64,000 nucleotides of DNA from Halolactibacillus alkaliphilus (GCF_900115465.1 NZ_FOWN01000002.1:62001-126000); one strand, 5' to 3'; positions 18,101 through 25,713 are shown, numbered from the stretch's first letter. Numbers and translations: made by a program. The notes: a model not told the origin generated them from the letters alone.

Positions 18101-18713
18101 TGTTAATATTGGGGCAATAGATGAGTACGAGCGTATCAATGAGCGTTTTGAATTTTTAACGCATCAAAAACAAGATTTGCTTGAAGCTAAAGAGACGTTG
18201 TATGATGTTATTTTTGAAATGGACACAGAGATGGAAAAGCGTTTTGAGGCAACGTTTGTTCAAATAAAAGCTGCTTTTGCGGAAGTGTTCCGACAATTAT
18301 TTGGTGGTGGACATGCTGAACTTATGTTAACGGACCCTACGGATTTACTAGGCACTGGGGTTGAAATTAAAGCGCAACCGCCAGGTAAAAAAGCGCAACA
18401 ATTGGCTCTGTTATCGGGTGGTGAACGTGCACTTACAGCGATTGCTTTATTATTTAGTATATTACGTGTAAGACCTGTACCTTTTTGTGTACTAGACGAG
18501 GTTGAAGCAGCTTTAGATGAAGCAAACGTTGAGCGGTTTAGCCGGTATTTAAAAGACTATAGTGAGAAGACACAATTTATTGTTATTACGCATAGAAAAG
18601 GTACAATGGAAGGTGCTGATGTTCTCTATGGCGTAACGATGCAAGAATCAGGTGTCTCTAGATTTGTCTCAGTTAAATTAGAGGAGACAGCAACTATTTT
18701 ACAAGAAGGATAA
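15144..18713 (+). CDS. smc: Chromosome segregation protein SMC
   Basis: ATPase that, with ScpA and ScpB, loops and compacts DNA and resolves replicated origins. The 1189-residue protein has the standard SMC plan: N-terminal Walker A GPNGSGKSN (31-39), a first coiled coil (about 165-500), the hinge (about 510-670, with KGICGAVIELV and the glycine-rich NPGGSMTGGA), a second coiled coil, then the signature LSGGERAL and Walker B VLDEVEAALDEAN near the C-terminus. Length fits the family. ftsY follows 15 bases later, as in B. subtilis. scpAB are not in the window. Confidence 0.98.
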   Translation: MYLKKLESVGFKSFAEKIHVDFVPGVTAVVGPNGSGKSNVTDAIRWVLGEQSAKSLRGTKMEDIIFQGSDTRKPLNMAEVTLTLDNRSGLLPLDYNEVSVTRRVYRSGESEFYINKESCRLKDIVDLFLDSGLGREAFSIISQGKVEEILSSKAEERRIIFEEAAGVLKYKQRKKKAEFKLVETEENLNRVEDILHEIDQQREPLLEQATVAKDFLNKRDQLTEIEKRVLHTEIDTMLTDWKALLGTIDRFKDDLRADQLKLDKQERINDQMHDELAQLDEAIQTSQQQLLTVTEKLEQQTGEHKLLLERERYQEQSLEKVIKDKQAIENKLESQRALTETADVSYQQMHTHLQRLDEQLKQIKEKLTVSVEDLDQAIEDKKSEYIDSLNEEARLKHALESYEDEQNNLANKAFDFKAQVMEKERLCETLRQRLVTISEDTVKLGDRLKDKEEKVNALKTQLKHEETQLKDMYDKRRHAERQIDQLQSKKDMLDELKESFQGFYQGVKTVLKARDKGVLKGICGAVIELVEIPQSYQLAMETAIGAQSQHVIVESEASAREAIRYLKNENAGRATFYPLATIKSRFLPTSYKQQLTHHAGFVAVASDVVQSDTRYQTVVEYLLGQTIIAKTLKDANELARLVDRKFRIVTLEGDIVNPGGSMTGGAMKRQQSSLFSRETELKHVSEKLIAFEKRTYAFVQSIKEKEATCFALETDVNARLKEIENDRVRLNEREDERKAAAVELKHQEESHHYNVRLLETFNVDKDQLSSKQKETKNKLSALRVHLAHLKQSINELEEEKKHHTAYQKDYDQQLQKLTIERAEQAKACEYQLEKLTEANTKEAELTKSIHELTMTIEGLTNKKQQLASKTEVAAAVKMLDVEKQALLKTIQQQREQRLNLQTVVETKEDEQKTARNQLTAKKEEKNRIEVKANRLDVELENRLTYLQETYEISFERLTKETEKVDQLAQEKEKVKLLKRDIEELGAVNIGAIDEYERINERFEFLTHQKQDLLEAKETLYDVIFEMDTEMEKRFEATFVQIKAAFAEVFRQLFGGGHAELMLTDPTDLLGTGVEIKAQPPGKKAQQLALLSGGERALTAIALLFSILRVRPVPFCVLDEVEAALDEANVERFSRYLKDYSEKTQFIVITHRKGTMEGADVLYGVTMQESGVSRFVSVKLEETATILQEG

Positions 18714-18728
18714 GAAAGAGGGAGAAGT

Positions 18729-19721
18729 ATGAGTTTTTTAAAAAAATTAAAAGACAAGTTTTCACAAACAAAAGAAACAGAGGAAATGTCAGATAAGTAC
18801 AAAGAAGGGTTATCAAAAACGCGTCAATCTTTCTCATCAAAACTCAATGATCTCGTTGCGCGTTATCGCACGGTAGATGAAGACTTTTTTGAAGACTTAG
18901 AAGAAGTTCTTATTTCAGCAGATGTTGGTGTGAATACGGTGATGGCTCTCGTAGAAGAATTGGAGATGGAAGCTAAACGCCAAAACATAAAAGATGCTTA
19001 TGAATTAAAAGGTCTTATATCTGAAAAACTGGCTGAAATATATGCAGGTGATGACTTTGAAGTAACAGCACCATTAAATTTACAAGAGGATGGATTAAGT
19101 GTTATTTTATTTGTTGGGGTAAATGGTGTTGGGAAAACAACGTCCATTGGTAAGTTAGCATATCAATTAGCTCAAGAAGGTAAAAAAGTATTACTGGTTG
19201 CTGGGGACACGTTTAGAGCAGGTGCGATTCAACAGTTGTCTGTATGGGGTGAGCGTGTAGGTGTTGATGTTATTAAACAAAGTGAGGGCAGTGACCCTGC
19301 TGCTGTCATGTTTGATGGTATTCAAGCAGCTAAATCACGTGGCGCGGACGTGTTGCTTTGCGATACGGCGGGACGTCTTCAAAATAAAGTGAATTTAATG
19401 AATGAACTAAGTAAGGTTAAACGCGTTATTGAACGCGAAATTCCAGGTGCTCCGCATGATGTGTTACTCGTATTAGATGCTACAACAGGCCAAAATGCAT
19501 TAATTCAGGCAAAGACATTCCAACAGGCAACAGATGTGACAGGGATTATTCTAACAAAGCTTGATGGAACTGCTAAAGGTGGGATCGTTTTAGCTATTAG
19601 AAAAGAACTTAATATACCAGTGAAATACGTAGGTCTTGGTGAAAAAATGACTGATTTAGAACCGTTTGATCCGCAGGCTTTTGTCTATGGAATTTTTAGC
19701 GATATGTTATCGGAAGAGTAA
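18729..19721 (+). CDS. ftsY: Signal recognition particle receptor FtsY
   Basis: Membrane-associated GTPase that receives ribosome-SRP complexes at the translocon. The 330-residue protein has a short charged N-terminus, without the long acidic A domain of Enterobacteria, then the N helical bundle and the G domain: GVNGVGKTT, DTFRAGAIQQL, DTAGR, TKLDGTAKGG. GGGAGAAG precedes the ATG. It is co-transcribed with smc, and its partner Ffh is encoded 0.4 kb downstream. Confidence 0.97.
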   Translation: MSFLKKLKDKFSQTKETEEMSDKYKEGLSKTRQSFSSKLNDLVARYRTVDEDFFEDLEEVLISADVGVNTVMALVEELEMEAKRQNIKDAYELKGLISEKLAEIYAGDDFEVTAPLNLQEDGLSVILFVGVNGVGKTTSIGKLAYQLAQEGKKVLLVAGDTFRAGAIQQLSVWGERVGVDVIKQSEGSDPAAVMFDGIQAAKSRGADVLLCDTAGRLQNKVNLMNELSKVKRVIEREIPGAPHDVLLVLDATTGQNALIQAKTFQQATDVTGIILTKLDGTAKGGIVLAIRKELNIPVKYVGLGEKMTDLEPFDPQAFVYGIFSDMLSEE

Positions 19722-19724
19722 GGC

Positions 19725-19753
19725 TTGACGAGTGTGTAGTTATCGTCTAGTAT
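19725..19753 (+). promoter_or_regulatory. SigA promoter of ylxM-ffh
   Basis: TTGACG (19725-19730), 17 bases, TAGTAT (19748-19753), starting immediately behind the ftsY stop. Both boxes are close to consensus. Confidence 0.58.
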
Positions 19754-19794
19754 TCATAATGTAAAGTTTTTTTACTTAACAAGGAGTGATCACA

Positions 19795-20115
19795 ATGATG
19801 TTAGAAAAAACAACGCGAATTAACTTCCTGCTGGATTTTTATCAGGCGTTGCTTACAGCTAAGCAGCGAAGTTACATGGAATTATACTATTTGGAAGATT
19901 ACTCTTTAGGAGAAATTTCTGATACATTTGAAGTCTCTAGGCAAGCGGTCTATGATAATATTAAACGAACAGAAAAAATGCTTGAATCTTATGAAGAACG
20001 ATTGAAATTGTATGAAAAATTTCTAAAACGACAAACGTTAATAAAAGAGCTTGAAACAAAAGTAACTGACAAAGCATTATTAGCTGATATTCAAACGTTA
20101 AAAGAATTAGATTAG
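19795..20115 (+). CDS. ylxM: YlxM/p13-like signal recognition particle accessory protein
   Basis: Small helix-turn-helix protein encoded next to ffh in Firmicutes; the streptococcal homologue binds small cytoplasmic RNA and stimulates SRP GTPases. The 106-residue protein has a sigma-region-4-like motif ([20 protein letters not shown], about residues 37-56) and a long C-terminal helix. Two adjacent ATGs exist at 19795 and 19798; AAGGAG lies eight bases before the first. A GTG at 19786 overlaps the ribosome site and is rejected. ffh starts 15 bases downstream. Confidence 0.93.
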   Translation: MMLEKTTRINFLLDFYQALLTAKQRSYMELYYLEDYSLGEISDTFEVSRQAVYDNIKRTEKMLESYEERLKLYEKFLKRQTLIKELETKVTDKALLADIQTLKELD

Positions 20116-20130
20116 GAGGGGATTTCTCGT

Positions 20131-21483
20131 ATGGCATTTGAAGGTTTAGCAGATCGTCTGCAAAGTACAATTAAAAAAATGACCGGTAAAGGGAAAGTAT
20201 CCGAACAAGATGTAAAAGAAATGGCCCGTGAGGTCCGTCTAGCACTCTTAGAAGCGGATGTTAACTTTAAAGTTGTAAAAGATTTTGTGAAAAAAATTAA
20301 GGAACGCTCCGTCGGAGCAGAAGTTATGGATAGTTTAACGCCCGGACAACAGGTAATTAAGATTGTAAAAGAAGAGCTAGCTCTTTTAATGGGTGGTGAA
20401 CAGAGTAAAATTAAAGTGGCGGATCGTCCGCCGACCGTTATTATGATGGTTGGTTTGCAAGGGGCGGGTAAAACAACAACCTCAGGTAAACTAGCGAACT
20501 TATTAAGAAAAAAACATAATCGAAAGCCGTTATTAGTTGCGTGCGATGTATACCGTCCAGCTGCGATTGACCAGTTAGAAACGGTAGGAAAGCAATTGGG
20601 GATTCCAGTTTTTAGTCAAGGGACAGAAAAAAAACCTGTAGATATTGCTAAAGAGGCCATTGCTCACGCGAAAGAAGAGCACCTAGATTATGTAATTGTT
20701 GATACGGCAGGTCGTCTTCATATCGATGAAAATTTAATGGGTGAATTAACAGAAATCAAAACGGAAATTAATCCAGATGAAATCTTTTTAGTTGTAGATG
20801 CAATGACAGGTCAAGATGCTGTTAATGTGGCTGAAACATTTGATCAAACACTTGATGTAACAGGTGTTGTTTTAACAAAGCTTGATGGCGATACCCGTGG
20901 TGGTGCAGCGTTGTCTATTCGTGCGGTGACTGATAAACCAATCAAATTTGCTGGGATGGGCGAAAAATTAGATGAGCTTGAAGCGTTCCATCCAGAGCGT
21001 ATGGCTTCTCGTATATTAGGCATGGGTGACGTATTAACATTGATTGAAAAAGCCCAAGAAAATATTGATGAGAAGAAAGCGAAAGAACTGGAACAAAAAA
21101 TGCGCTCAGCTAGTTTTACGTTTGATGATTTTCTTGACCAGATGGAACAAGTCAAAAGCATGGGGCCGCTTGATGAAATATTAGGTATGTTGCCAGGTGC
21201 AAATAAGATGAAAGGCTTAAAAAATGTTCAAATTGATGAAAAACAATTGGTTCATGTAGAAGCCATTATTCAATCGATGACAAAAAAAGAACGACAAGAT
21301 CCAAGTGTAATGAATGCAAGTCGTAAAAAGCGTATTGCTAAAGGGTCTGGGCGGCCAATAGCCGAAGTGAATCGTTTATTAAAACAATTCGACGAAATGA
21401 AAAAAATGATGAAACAAATGTCTGGTATGCAAGGCGGGAAAAAGGGGAAAAAGAAAAAAGGACTCAATTTTCCGTTTATGTAA
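20131..21483 (+). CDS. ffh: Signal recognition particle protein Ffh
   Basis: GTPase that binds signal sequences and SRP RNA and docks on FtsY. The 450-residue protein has an N bundle, a G domain (GLQGAGKTT, DTAGR, TKLDGD) and a methionine-rich M domain (from about 300) with the basic RNA-binding region SGRPIAEVNRLLKQF and a glycine/lysine-rich tail. GGAGGGG precedes the ATG. The SRP RNA gene itself is not in this window. Confidence 0.97.
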   Translation: MAFEGLADRLQSTIKKMTGKGKVSEQDVKEMAREVRLALLEADVNFKVVKDFVKKIKERSVGAEVMDSLTPGQQVIKIVKEELALLMGGEQSKIKVADRPPTVIMMVGLQGAGKTTTSGKLANLLRKKHNRKPLLVACDVYRPAAIDQLETVGKQLGIPVFSQGTEKKPVDIAKEAIAHAKEEHLDYVIVDTAGRLHIDENLMGELTEIKTEINPDEIFLVVDAMTGQDAVNVAETFDQTLDVTGVVLTKLDGDTRGGAALSIRAVTDKPIKFAGMGEKLDELEAFHPERMASRILGMGDVLTLIEKAQENIDEKKAKELEQKMRSASFTFDDFLDQMEQVKSMGPLDEILGMLPGANKMKGLKNVQIDEKQLVHVEAIIQSMTKKERQDPSVMNASRKKRIAKGSGRPIAEVNRLLKQFDEMKKMMKQMSGMQGGKKGKKKKGLNFPFM

Positions 21484-21494
21484 TGTAAAAACAC

Positions 21495-21523
21495 TTTACA
21501 GACGTCAAACAATCTGATACAAT
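21495..21523 (+). promoter_or_regulatory. SigA promoter of rpsP
   Basis: TTTACA (21495-21500), 17 bases, TACAAT (21518-21523). Both boxes miss consensus by one base. The start near 21530 gives a leader of about 34 bases with GGAGGTG in front of rpsP. Confidence 0.75.
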
Positions 21524-21563
21524 CTAAACTTGTGAAATACATTTTTAATGGAGGTGCAAAAAC

Positions 21564-21836
21564 ATGGCAGTAAAAATTCGTTTAAAGCGTATGGGGTCTA
21601 AGCGTAACCCGTTTTACCGTGTGGTAGTTGCAGATGCGCGTGCGCCACGTGATGGACGTATCATCGAACAAATCGGCACATACAATCCGGTATCAAACCC
21701 GGTTGAAGTGAAATTAGATGAAGAAAAAGCAATGAACTGGATGGCTAATGGTGCAAAACCATCAGACACTGTTCGCAATTTATTCTCTAAAGAAGGCATC
21801 ATGAAAAAATTCCACGACTCAAAAAACCAAAAATAA
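21564..21836 (+). CDS. rpsP: 30S ribosomal protein S16
   Basis: Small-subunit protein needed for 16S rRNA folding, 90 residues. It begins [19 protein letters not shown] and contains [12 protein letters not shown] and IGTYNP, all family hallmarks. GGAGGTG ribosome site. It has its own promoter and is followed by khpA, then a terminator; rimM-trmD and rplS come next, as is usual. Confidence 0.98.
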   Translation: MAVKIRLKRMGSKRNPFYRVVVADARAPRDGRIIEQIGTYNPVSNPVEVKLDEEKAMNWMANGAKPSDTVRNLFSKEGIMKKFHDSKNQK

Positions 21837-21850
21837 GGTAGTGTGATCAC

Positions 21851-22078
21851 ATGGAAGCCTTGATAACATCAATCGTAGCGCCGCTTGTTGATTATCCTGA
21901 AGATGTTCATGTTGAAGTAAAAGAAGAACAAAACAAACTTGTTTTTCATTTAATTGTTAACGAACAGGATGTTGGTAAGGTGATTGGGAAGAATGGACGT
22001 ATTGCTAAATCAATTCGTACGATTGTTTATGCAGCTGGAACAGATACTAAAAAACGTATTTATCTAGACATCATGTAA
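21851..22078 (+). CDS. khpA: KH-domain RNA-binding protein KhpA (YlqC)
   Basis: Single KH-domain protein of 75 residues that pairs with KhpB in Firmicutes and binds many RNAs, with effects on cell division and elongation. The GxxG loop is visible as IGKNGRIAKSIRTIV (about 43-57). It lies 14 bases behind rpsP, as in most Bacilli. In B. subtilis ylqD follows; here a terminator and a long hairpin take its place. Confidence 0.94.
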   Translation: MEALITSIVAPLVDYPEDVHVEVKEEQNKLVFHLIVNEQDVGKVIGKNGRIAKSIRTIVYAAGTDTKKRIYLDIM

Positions 22079-22108
22079 AACAGGGGAAGGGTAACCTTTC
22101 CCTGTTTT
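22077..22108 (+). terminator. Terminator after khpA
   Basis: Stem AAAACAGGGGAAGG (22077-22090) with CCTTTCCCTGTTTT (22095-22108), GTAA loop. The U run is part of the descending arm, followed by CT. Confidence 0.8.
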
Positions 22109-22125
22109 CTGCATCATGTGCTGTT

Positions 22126-22177
22126 TTATTTTTTCGTCTGAATAGCGAGTGAGGTCGCTCTTGAGATGAAAAAATAA
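22126..22177 (+). repeat. Long imperfect inverted repeat in the rimM leader region
   Basis: Left arm 22126-22148 and right arm 22155-22177 pair over 23 positions with two mismatches and one G-U pair: the lower 13 bp are TTATTTTTTCGTC against GATGAAAAAATAA, and the upper part closes with AGCGA/TCGCT on a six-base loop. No T run follows on either strand, so it does not look like a simple terminator. It stands 17 bases before the rimM start, just upstream of its GAGGTGA ribosome site. Could be an mRNA-stability or RNase III site. Confidence 0.7.
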
Positions 22178-22194
22178 ATTAATGAGGTGAAACG

Positions 22195-22719
22195 ATGACA
22201 ACATATTTTAACGTAGGGAAAATAGTTAATACACATGGCATTAAAGGTGAAGTAAAGGTTGTAAGAATCACTGATTTCGAGGATCGCTTTAAACCTGGTC
22301 AGTCACTCTTCCTCTTTCAAAAAAATGCTTTAAAACCGTTAATCGTGACGGTGAAATCCCATCGTATGCATAAAGGGTTTGACATGTTAATGTTTGAAGA
22401 GTATTCAAATATTAATGAAGTAGAACCGTTAAAAGAAAGTATACTTAAGATCACCGCAGATTACCAAACACCACTCGATGAACATGAGTATTATTACCAC
22501 GAGATTTTAGGGTGTAACGTAGAAACAACAACAGGAAAAAAACTTGGCGAGATTAAAGAGATATTAAGTCCAGGTGCAAATGATGTATGGGTAGTGAAAC
22601 AAGCGGGTCAAAAAGATTTATTAATTCCATATATTGAAGATGTTGTTAAAGTGGTTGATGTTGAACAAAAACGGGTGACAATTGAACCAATGGAAGGTTT
22701 GTTGCCGGATGAAGATTGA
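22195..22719 (+). CDS. rimM: 16S rRNA processing protein RimM
   Basis: Assembly factor for the 30S head that binds ribosomal protein S19. The 174-residue protein has the N-terminal RimM domain ([18 protein letters not shown]) and a C-terminal PRC-barrel ([21 protein letters not shown]). GAGGTGA precedes the ATG. Its last 11 bases overlap trmD. No clear promoter was found between the khpA terminator and the gene; only the long hairpin described above is present. Confidence 0.96.
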   Translation: MTTYFNVGKIVNTHGIKGEVKVVRITDFEDRFKPGQSLFLFQKNALKPLIVTVKSHRMHKGFDMLMFEEYSNINEVEPLKESILKITADYQTPLDEHEYYYHEILGCNVETTTGKKLGEIKEILSPGANDVWVVKQAGQKDLLIPYIEDVVKVVDVEQKRVTIEPMEGLLPDED

Positions 22720-23452
22720 TATTTTAACGCTTTTTCCAAACATGTTTGATGGTGTGCTGCAATCATCTATCTTGAAAAAAGCACAAGAAAATCATGTGTT
22801 TTCTTATCAAACACATGACTTTCGGACTTATGCTGATAATAAACATAATAAAGTGGATGATTATCCTTATGGTGGTGGAGCAGGTATGGTGCTTATGCCA
22901 CAGCCTATATTTGCCGCAGTAGCGTCTATTCAACAATCAACTGAAAAGTCACCGAGAGTGATCTTAATGTGCCCTCAAGGCGAGCGCTTTACTCAAAAAA
23001 AGGCGGAAGAACTAGCTGAAGAGGAACATATAATTTTTATTTGCGGGCATTACGAAGGATACGATGAAAGAATTCGAGAACACTTAGTTACGGATGAAAT
23101 ATCGATTGGCGATTTTGTATTAACCGGTGGCGAACTTGGAGCGATGGTCGTTATTGATAGCGTGGTGAGATTATTGCCAGAAGGTTTAGGTAACGAAATA
23201 TCAGCAAAAGAAGATTCATTCTCAACAGGTCTGTTAGAACACCCACATTATACGCGGCCAGCGGAGTTTAAGGGGTATGAGGTGCCAGAAGTACTTCGTT
23301 CGGGACATCACGGTAAAATCGAAGAGTGGCGTAAAAAAGAATCACTTAGACGGACGTTTCTTAGAAGACCTGATCTACTGGAGAGCTACGTATTGTCAAA
23401 AGAAGAGCGGGCATGGTTAGAAGAGATTAAACAAGAAGAAAAAAATCAATAA
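22709..23452 (+). CDS. trmD: tRNA (guanine37-N1)-methyltransferase TrmD
   Basis: SPOUT-class methyltransferase that methylates G37 next to the anticodon and prevents +1 frameshifting. From ATG 22709 it is 247 residues. It shows [15 protein letters not shown] at the N-terminus, the trefoil-knot SAM site [12 protein letters not shown] and [14 protein letters not shown], and the C-terminal tRNA-binding part with [12 protein letters not shown]. An upstream in-frame TTG at 22682 lies inside rimM and lacks a ribosome site. Overlap with rimM by 11 bases suggests coupling. Confidence 0.97.
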   Translation: MKIDILTLFPNMFDGVLQSSILKKAQENHVFSYQTHDFRTYADNKHNKVDDYPYGGGAGMVLMPQPIFAAVASIQQSTEKSPRVILMCPQGERFTQKKAEELAEEEHIIFICGHYEGYDERIREHLVTDEISIGDFVLTGGELGAMVVIDSVVRLLPEGLGNEISAKEDSFSTGLLEHPHYTRPAEFKGYEVPEVLRSGHHGKIEEWRKKESLRRTFLRRPDLLESYVLSKEERAWLEEIKQEEKNQ

Positions 23453-23467
23453 TCCAGCTGATTTCGC

Positions 23468-23496
23468 TTGTTTTTTTTAGTGCAATATGATATAGT
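23468..23496 (+). promoter_or_regulatory. SigA promoter of rplS
   Basis: TTGTTT (23468-23473), 17 bases, TATAGT (23491-23496). It would start an RNA near 23503, giving a leader of about 90 bases in front of rplS. Confidence 0.55.
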
Positions 23497-23505
23497 AACT
23501 GTTGG

Positions 23506-23569
23506 ACTTGAGCAAAAGACTTAAGTGAAAACAATGTTCCGCTTTAAGAGTTCTTCTTTTATGAACATT
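23506..23569 (+). promoter_or_regulatory. Structured rplS leader, candidate L19 autoregulatory element
   Basis: Two hairpins lie between the promoter and rplS: ACTTGAG (23506-23512) with CTTAAGT (23520-23526), and AATGTTC (23533-23539) with GAACATT (23563-23569). Bacillus rplS messages carry a known L19 leader structure for feedback control; position and two-stem form agree, but I could not compare it with the family model. Confidence 0.5.
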
Positions 23570-23591
23570 AGTGAAGAAGGAGTGTATACAC

Positions 23592-23933
23592 ATGCAACAA
23601 TTAATTGCAGACATTACAAAAGATCAATTACGCGATCGCCCACAATTCAAAGCTGGTGATACGGTAAAGGTACACGTGAAAGTTGTCGAAGGTACACGTG
23701 AACGTATTCAGGTTTATGAAGGTGTCGTTATCAAGCGTCAAAATGGCGGAATCAGTGAGACTTTCACTGTACGTAAAATTTCTTATGGTGTTGGTGTTGA
23801 ACGTACTTTCCCAGTACACTCACCACGTGTCGATAAGATCGAAGTTCTACGTCGCGGTAAAGTACGTCGTGCAAAACTTTATTACCTACGTAACTTACGT
23901 GGTAAAGCTGCACGTATTAAAGAACTACGCTAA
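23592..23933 (+). CDS. rplS: 50S ribosomal protein L19
   Basis: Large-subunit protein at the 30S-50S interface, 113 residues. Family motifs include the [21 protein letters not shown] opening region and [22 protein letters not shown], with the basic [23 protein letters not shown] tail split by visible arginine/lysine clusters. The GTG at 23571 would add seven residues but overlaps the AAGGAGTG ribosome site serving ATG 23592. It is a single-gene transcript with a structured leader and a strong terminator. Confidence 0.97.
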   Translation: MQQLIADITKDQLRDRPQFKAGDTVKVHVKVVEGTRERIQVYEGVVIKRQNGGISETFTVRKISYGVGVERTFPVHSPRVDKIEVLRRGKVRRAKLYYLRNLRGKAARIKELR

Positions 23934-23950
23934 TCAAAAGAAAAAAGATC

Positions 23951-23985
23951 AAAAAAGGAGCTTGAAGTATCAAGCTCCTTTTTTT
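23951..23985 (+). terminator. Terminator of rplS
   Basis: Perfect stem AAAAAAGGAGCTTG (23951-23964) with CAAGCTCCTTTTTT, six-base loop and a run of seven T. Confidence 0.95.
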
Positions 23986-24036
23986 AACGAAAAAATAGAT
24001 GTTTTTCTAGGATGAAGGTTCAATTAATGGCTTAGA

Positions 24037-24045
24037 TGTTATAAT
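24037..24045 (+). promoter_or_regulatory. Possible extended -10 promoter of lepB
   Basis: TGTTATAAT matches the extended -10 form TGnTATAAT. No good -35 is present, as is allowed for this class. A second TATAAT occurs at 24108-24113 inside a pair of short direct repeats, also without a clear -35. Confidence 0.4.
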
Positions 24046-24151
24046 TAAGAAGAAAAAGAATGTAACTTATCTAAGCTCAACATAAATATTAATCGGCGTG
24101 ATACACGTATAATAAATGCCGGCGTCTATACGTCTCTTGCGGAGTGAGTAT

Positions 24152-24676
24152 ATGAAGAATATTATTAGTAATTTAATGACGATTTTGTTGATAGTGCTAA
24201 GCGTTTACCTCTTACGCACGTTTGTATTAACTCCCATTTCAATTGATGGAAGCTCTATGGAACCAACACTTCACAATCGTGATTTTTTAATGATGGAGCA
24301 AGTATCTTATTATTTTAATGAGCCAGAGCGATTTGATATCGTTGTTTTTAATGCAACGAAACAGAAAGATTATATCAAACGTATTATTGGTTTGCCTGGT
24401 GAGGCAATCGAGTATCGCGACAATCAATTGTTTGTCAATAATCAGAAGGTTGAAGAGTATTTTTTAAGAGATGTAAATCAGTATACGAATGATTTTACTA
24501 TTGAAGATATTGAGCAGGGACATCAAACGATTCCGGATGGCTATTACCTTGTTTTAGGGGATAATCGAACAAATTCAACAGATAGTCGAACAATTGGTTT
24601 AGTAGCAAAAGAAAAGATAACGGGTCGTGCCTTTTTAAGGTATTGGCCATTAGATAATTTTAATTTAATTCGGTAA
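24152..24676 (+). CDS. lepB: Type I signal peptidase
   Basis: Membrane-bound serine protease that removes signal peptides from exported preproteins. The 174-residue protein has one N-terminal membrane anchor (about residues 5-24), catalytic Ser35 in the DGSSMEPTL motif, general base Lys76 in DYIKRIIGLPGE, and the GDNRTNSTDSR box near the C-terminus. GGAGTGAG precedes ATG 24152; an upstream in-frame ATG at 24116 has no ribosome site. It is of the short Sip type. The place between rplS and rbgA differs from B. subtilis, where these two are adjacent. Confidence 0.94.
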   Translation: MKNIISNLMTILLIVLSVYLLRTFVLTPISIDGSSMEPTLHNRDFLMMEQVSYYFNEPERFDIVVFNATKQKDYIKRIIGLPGEAIEYRDNQLFVNNQKVEEYFLRDVNQYTNDFTIEDIEQGHQTIPDGYYLVLGDNRTNSTDSRTIGLVAKEKITGRAFLRYWPLDNFNLIR

Positions 24677-24688
24677 GGAGTGAAGTAT

Positions 24689-25546
24689 ATGCCGATACAA
24701 TGGTTCCCTGGCCACATGGCCAAAGCAAGGCGACAAGTACAGGAAAAATTAAAACTCGTAGACTTTGTTATTGAATTAGTGGATGCGCGTGCACCCTTTG
24801 CATCTGAGAACCCAATGTTAAAAGAAATTCTTAATCAAAAACCGAAAATGCGTGTCCTAATGAAACAAGATTTAGCTGATCCTAAGGTGACGGAAGCTTT
24901 TATTGCGTATTTTAATGCGCGTGGAGAGCGAGCAATCAGTGTTGATGTTAATCGTAAAGAAGACATAAAAAAAGTAGTAGAGACCGCTAAACTTATGGCT
25001 CATGATAAAATGGAACGAATGCGCAAGAAAGGCATCAAGCCACGTGCTGCCAGAGCGATGATTATTGGTATTCCAAACGTGGGTAAATCAACGTTGATTA
25101 ATCGTTTAGCAAACAAGAAAATAGCCAAAACGGGTGATCGTCCGGGTGTAACAACGAGTCAACAGTGGATTAAGGTGAAAAAAGATTTTGAATTGCTGGA
25201 TACGCCAGGAATCTTATGGCCTAAATTTGAAGATGAGGTTATTGGTTATCGTCTAGCTTGTCTAGGGACGATTAAGGATCAAATCCTTCATATGGACGAT
25301 TTAGCTGTCTTTTTATTACGCTTTTTACAGGAACATTATCCGAGCGTATTAATGGAACGCTATCAAATCGAGGACTTAGACCAAGATATTGTCACTATTT
25401 TTGATCATATTGGCCGTCTGCGAGGTGCTTTAAGTTCGGGTAATCAAGTAGATTACGATAAGACAGCTGAATTAATTATCCGCGATTACCGTTCAGGTAA
25501 ATTAGGGTTGATATCTTTAGAACTACCAGAAGACGCACTTAATTAA
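24689..25546 (+). CDS. rbgA: Ribosome biogenesis GTPase RbgA (YlqF)
   Basis: GTPase needed for late assembly of the 50S subunit. The 285-residue protein is circularly permuted: it begins MPIQWFPGHMAKARRQ, has VDARAPFAS, then G4 (KQDLAD in place of the usual NKxD), G1 GIPNVGKSTLINRL, and G3 DTPGILWP, with a C-terminal helical domain. AAGGAGTGA lies before ATG 24689; a GTG nine bases upstream falls in the ribosome site. It follows lepB closely and is probably co-transcribed. Its stop codon lies inside a terminator hairpin. Confidence 0.95.
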   Translation: MPIQWFPGHMAKARRQVQEKLKLVDFVIELVDARAPFASENPMLKEILNQKPKMRVLMKQDLADPKVTEAFIAYFNARGERAISVDVNRKEDIKKVVETAKLMAHDKMERMRKKGIKPRAARAMIIGIPNVGKSTLINRLANKKIAKTGDRPGVTTSQQWIKVKKDFELLDTPGILWPKFEDEVIGYRLACLGTIKDQILHMDDLAVFLLRFLQEHYPSVLMERYQIEDLDQDIVTIFDHIGRLRGALSSGNQVDYDKTAELIIRDYRSGKLGLISLELPEDALN

Positions 25547-25559
25547 AGTGCGTCTTTTG
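25531..25559 (+). terminator. Terminator overlapping the end of rbgA
   Basis: Perfect 10-bp stem AGACGCACTT (25531-25540) with AAGTGCGTCT (25546-25555), then TTTT. The last rbgA codons and the TAA stop are part of the stem and loop. Confidence 0.85.
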
Positions 25560-25686
25560 ATTACATATTTTAATCTGATATGGGTGAAGTACGCCTGCTT
25601 TCGATCATCAGAAGAATAAGGCACAATCATTGAGTAGACCTGAATCACCTTTAAACAAGTAATGGTTAAAGTCAATCAAAAGTTTT

Positions 25687-25713
25687 TAAACATTTTGTTT
25701 ATCGGCACGATAT
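25687..25713 (+). promoter_or_regulatory. SigD-like promoter in front of rnhB-ylqG-ylqH
   Basis: TAAA (25687-25690), 15 bases, CACGATAT (25706-25713). This matches six of eight positions of the SigD -10 (GCCGATAT) at the correct spacing. No comparable SigA promoter was found in this 190-base gap. Weak evidence alone, but the downstream FliK-like and FlhB-like genes make flagellar control possible. Confidence 0.35.

Noticed and set aside
25571-25632. Possible 17-codon peptide frame between rbgA and rnhB
   Set aside because: No ribosome site and no known small-gene match at this position.
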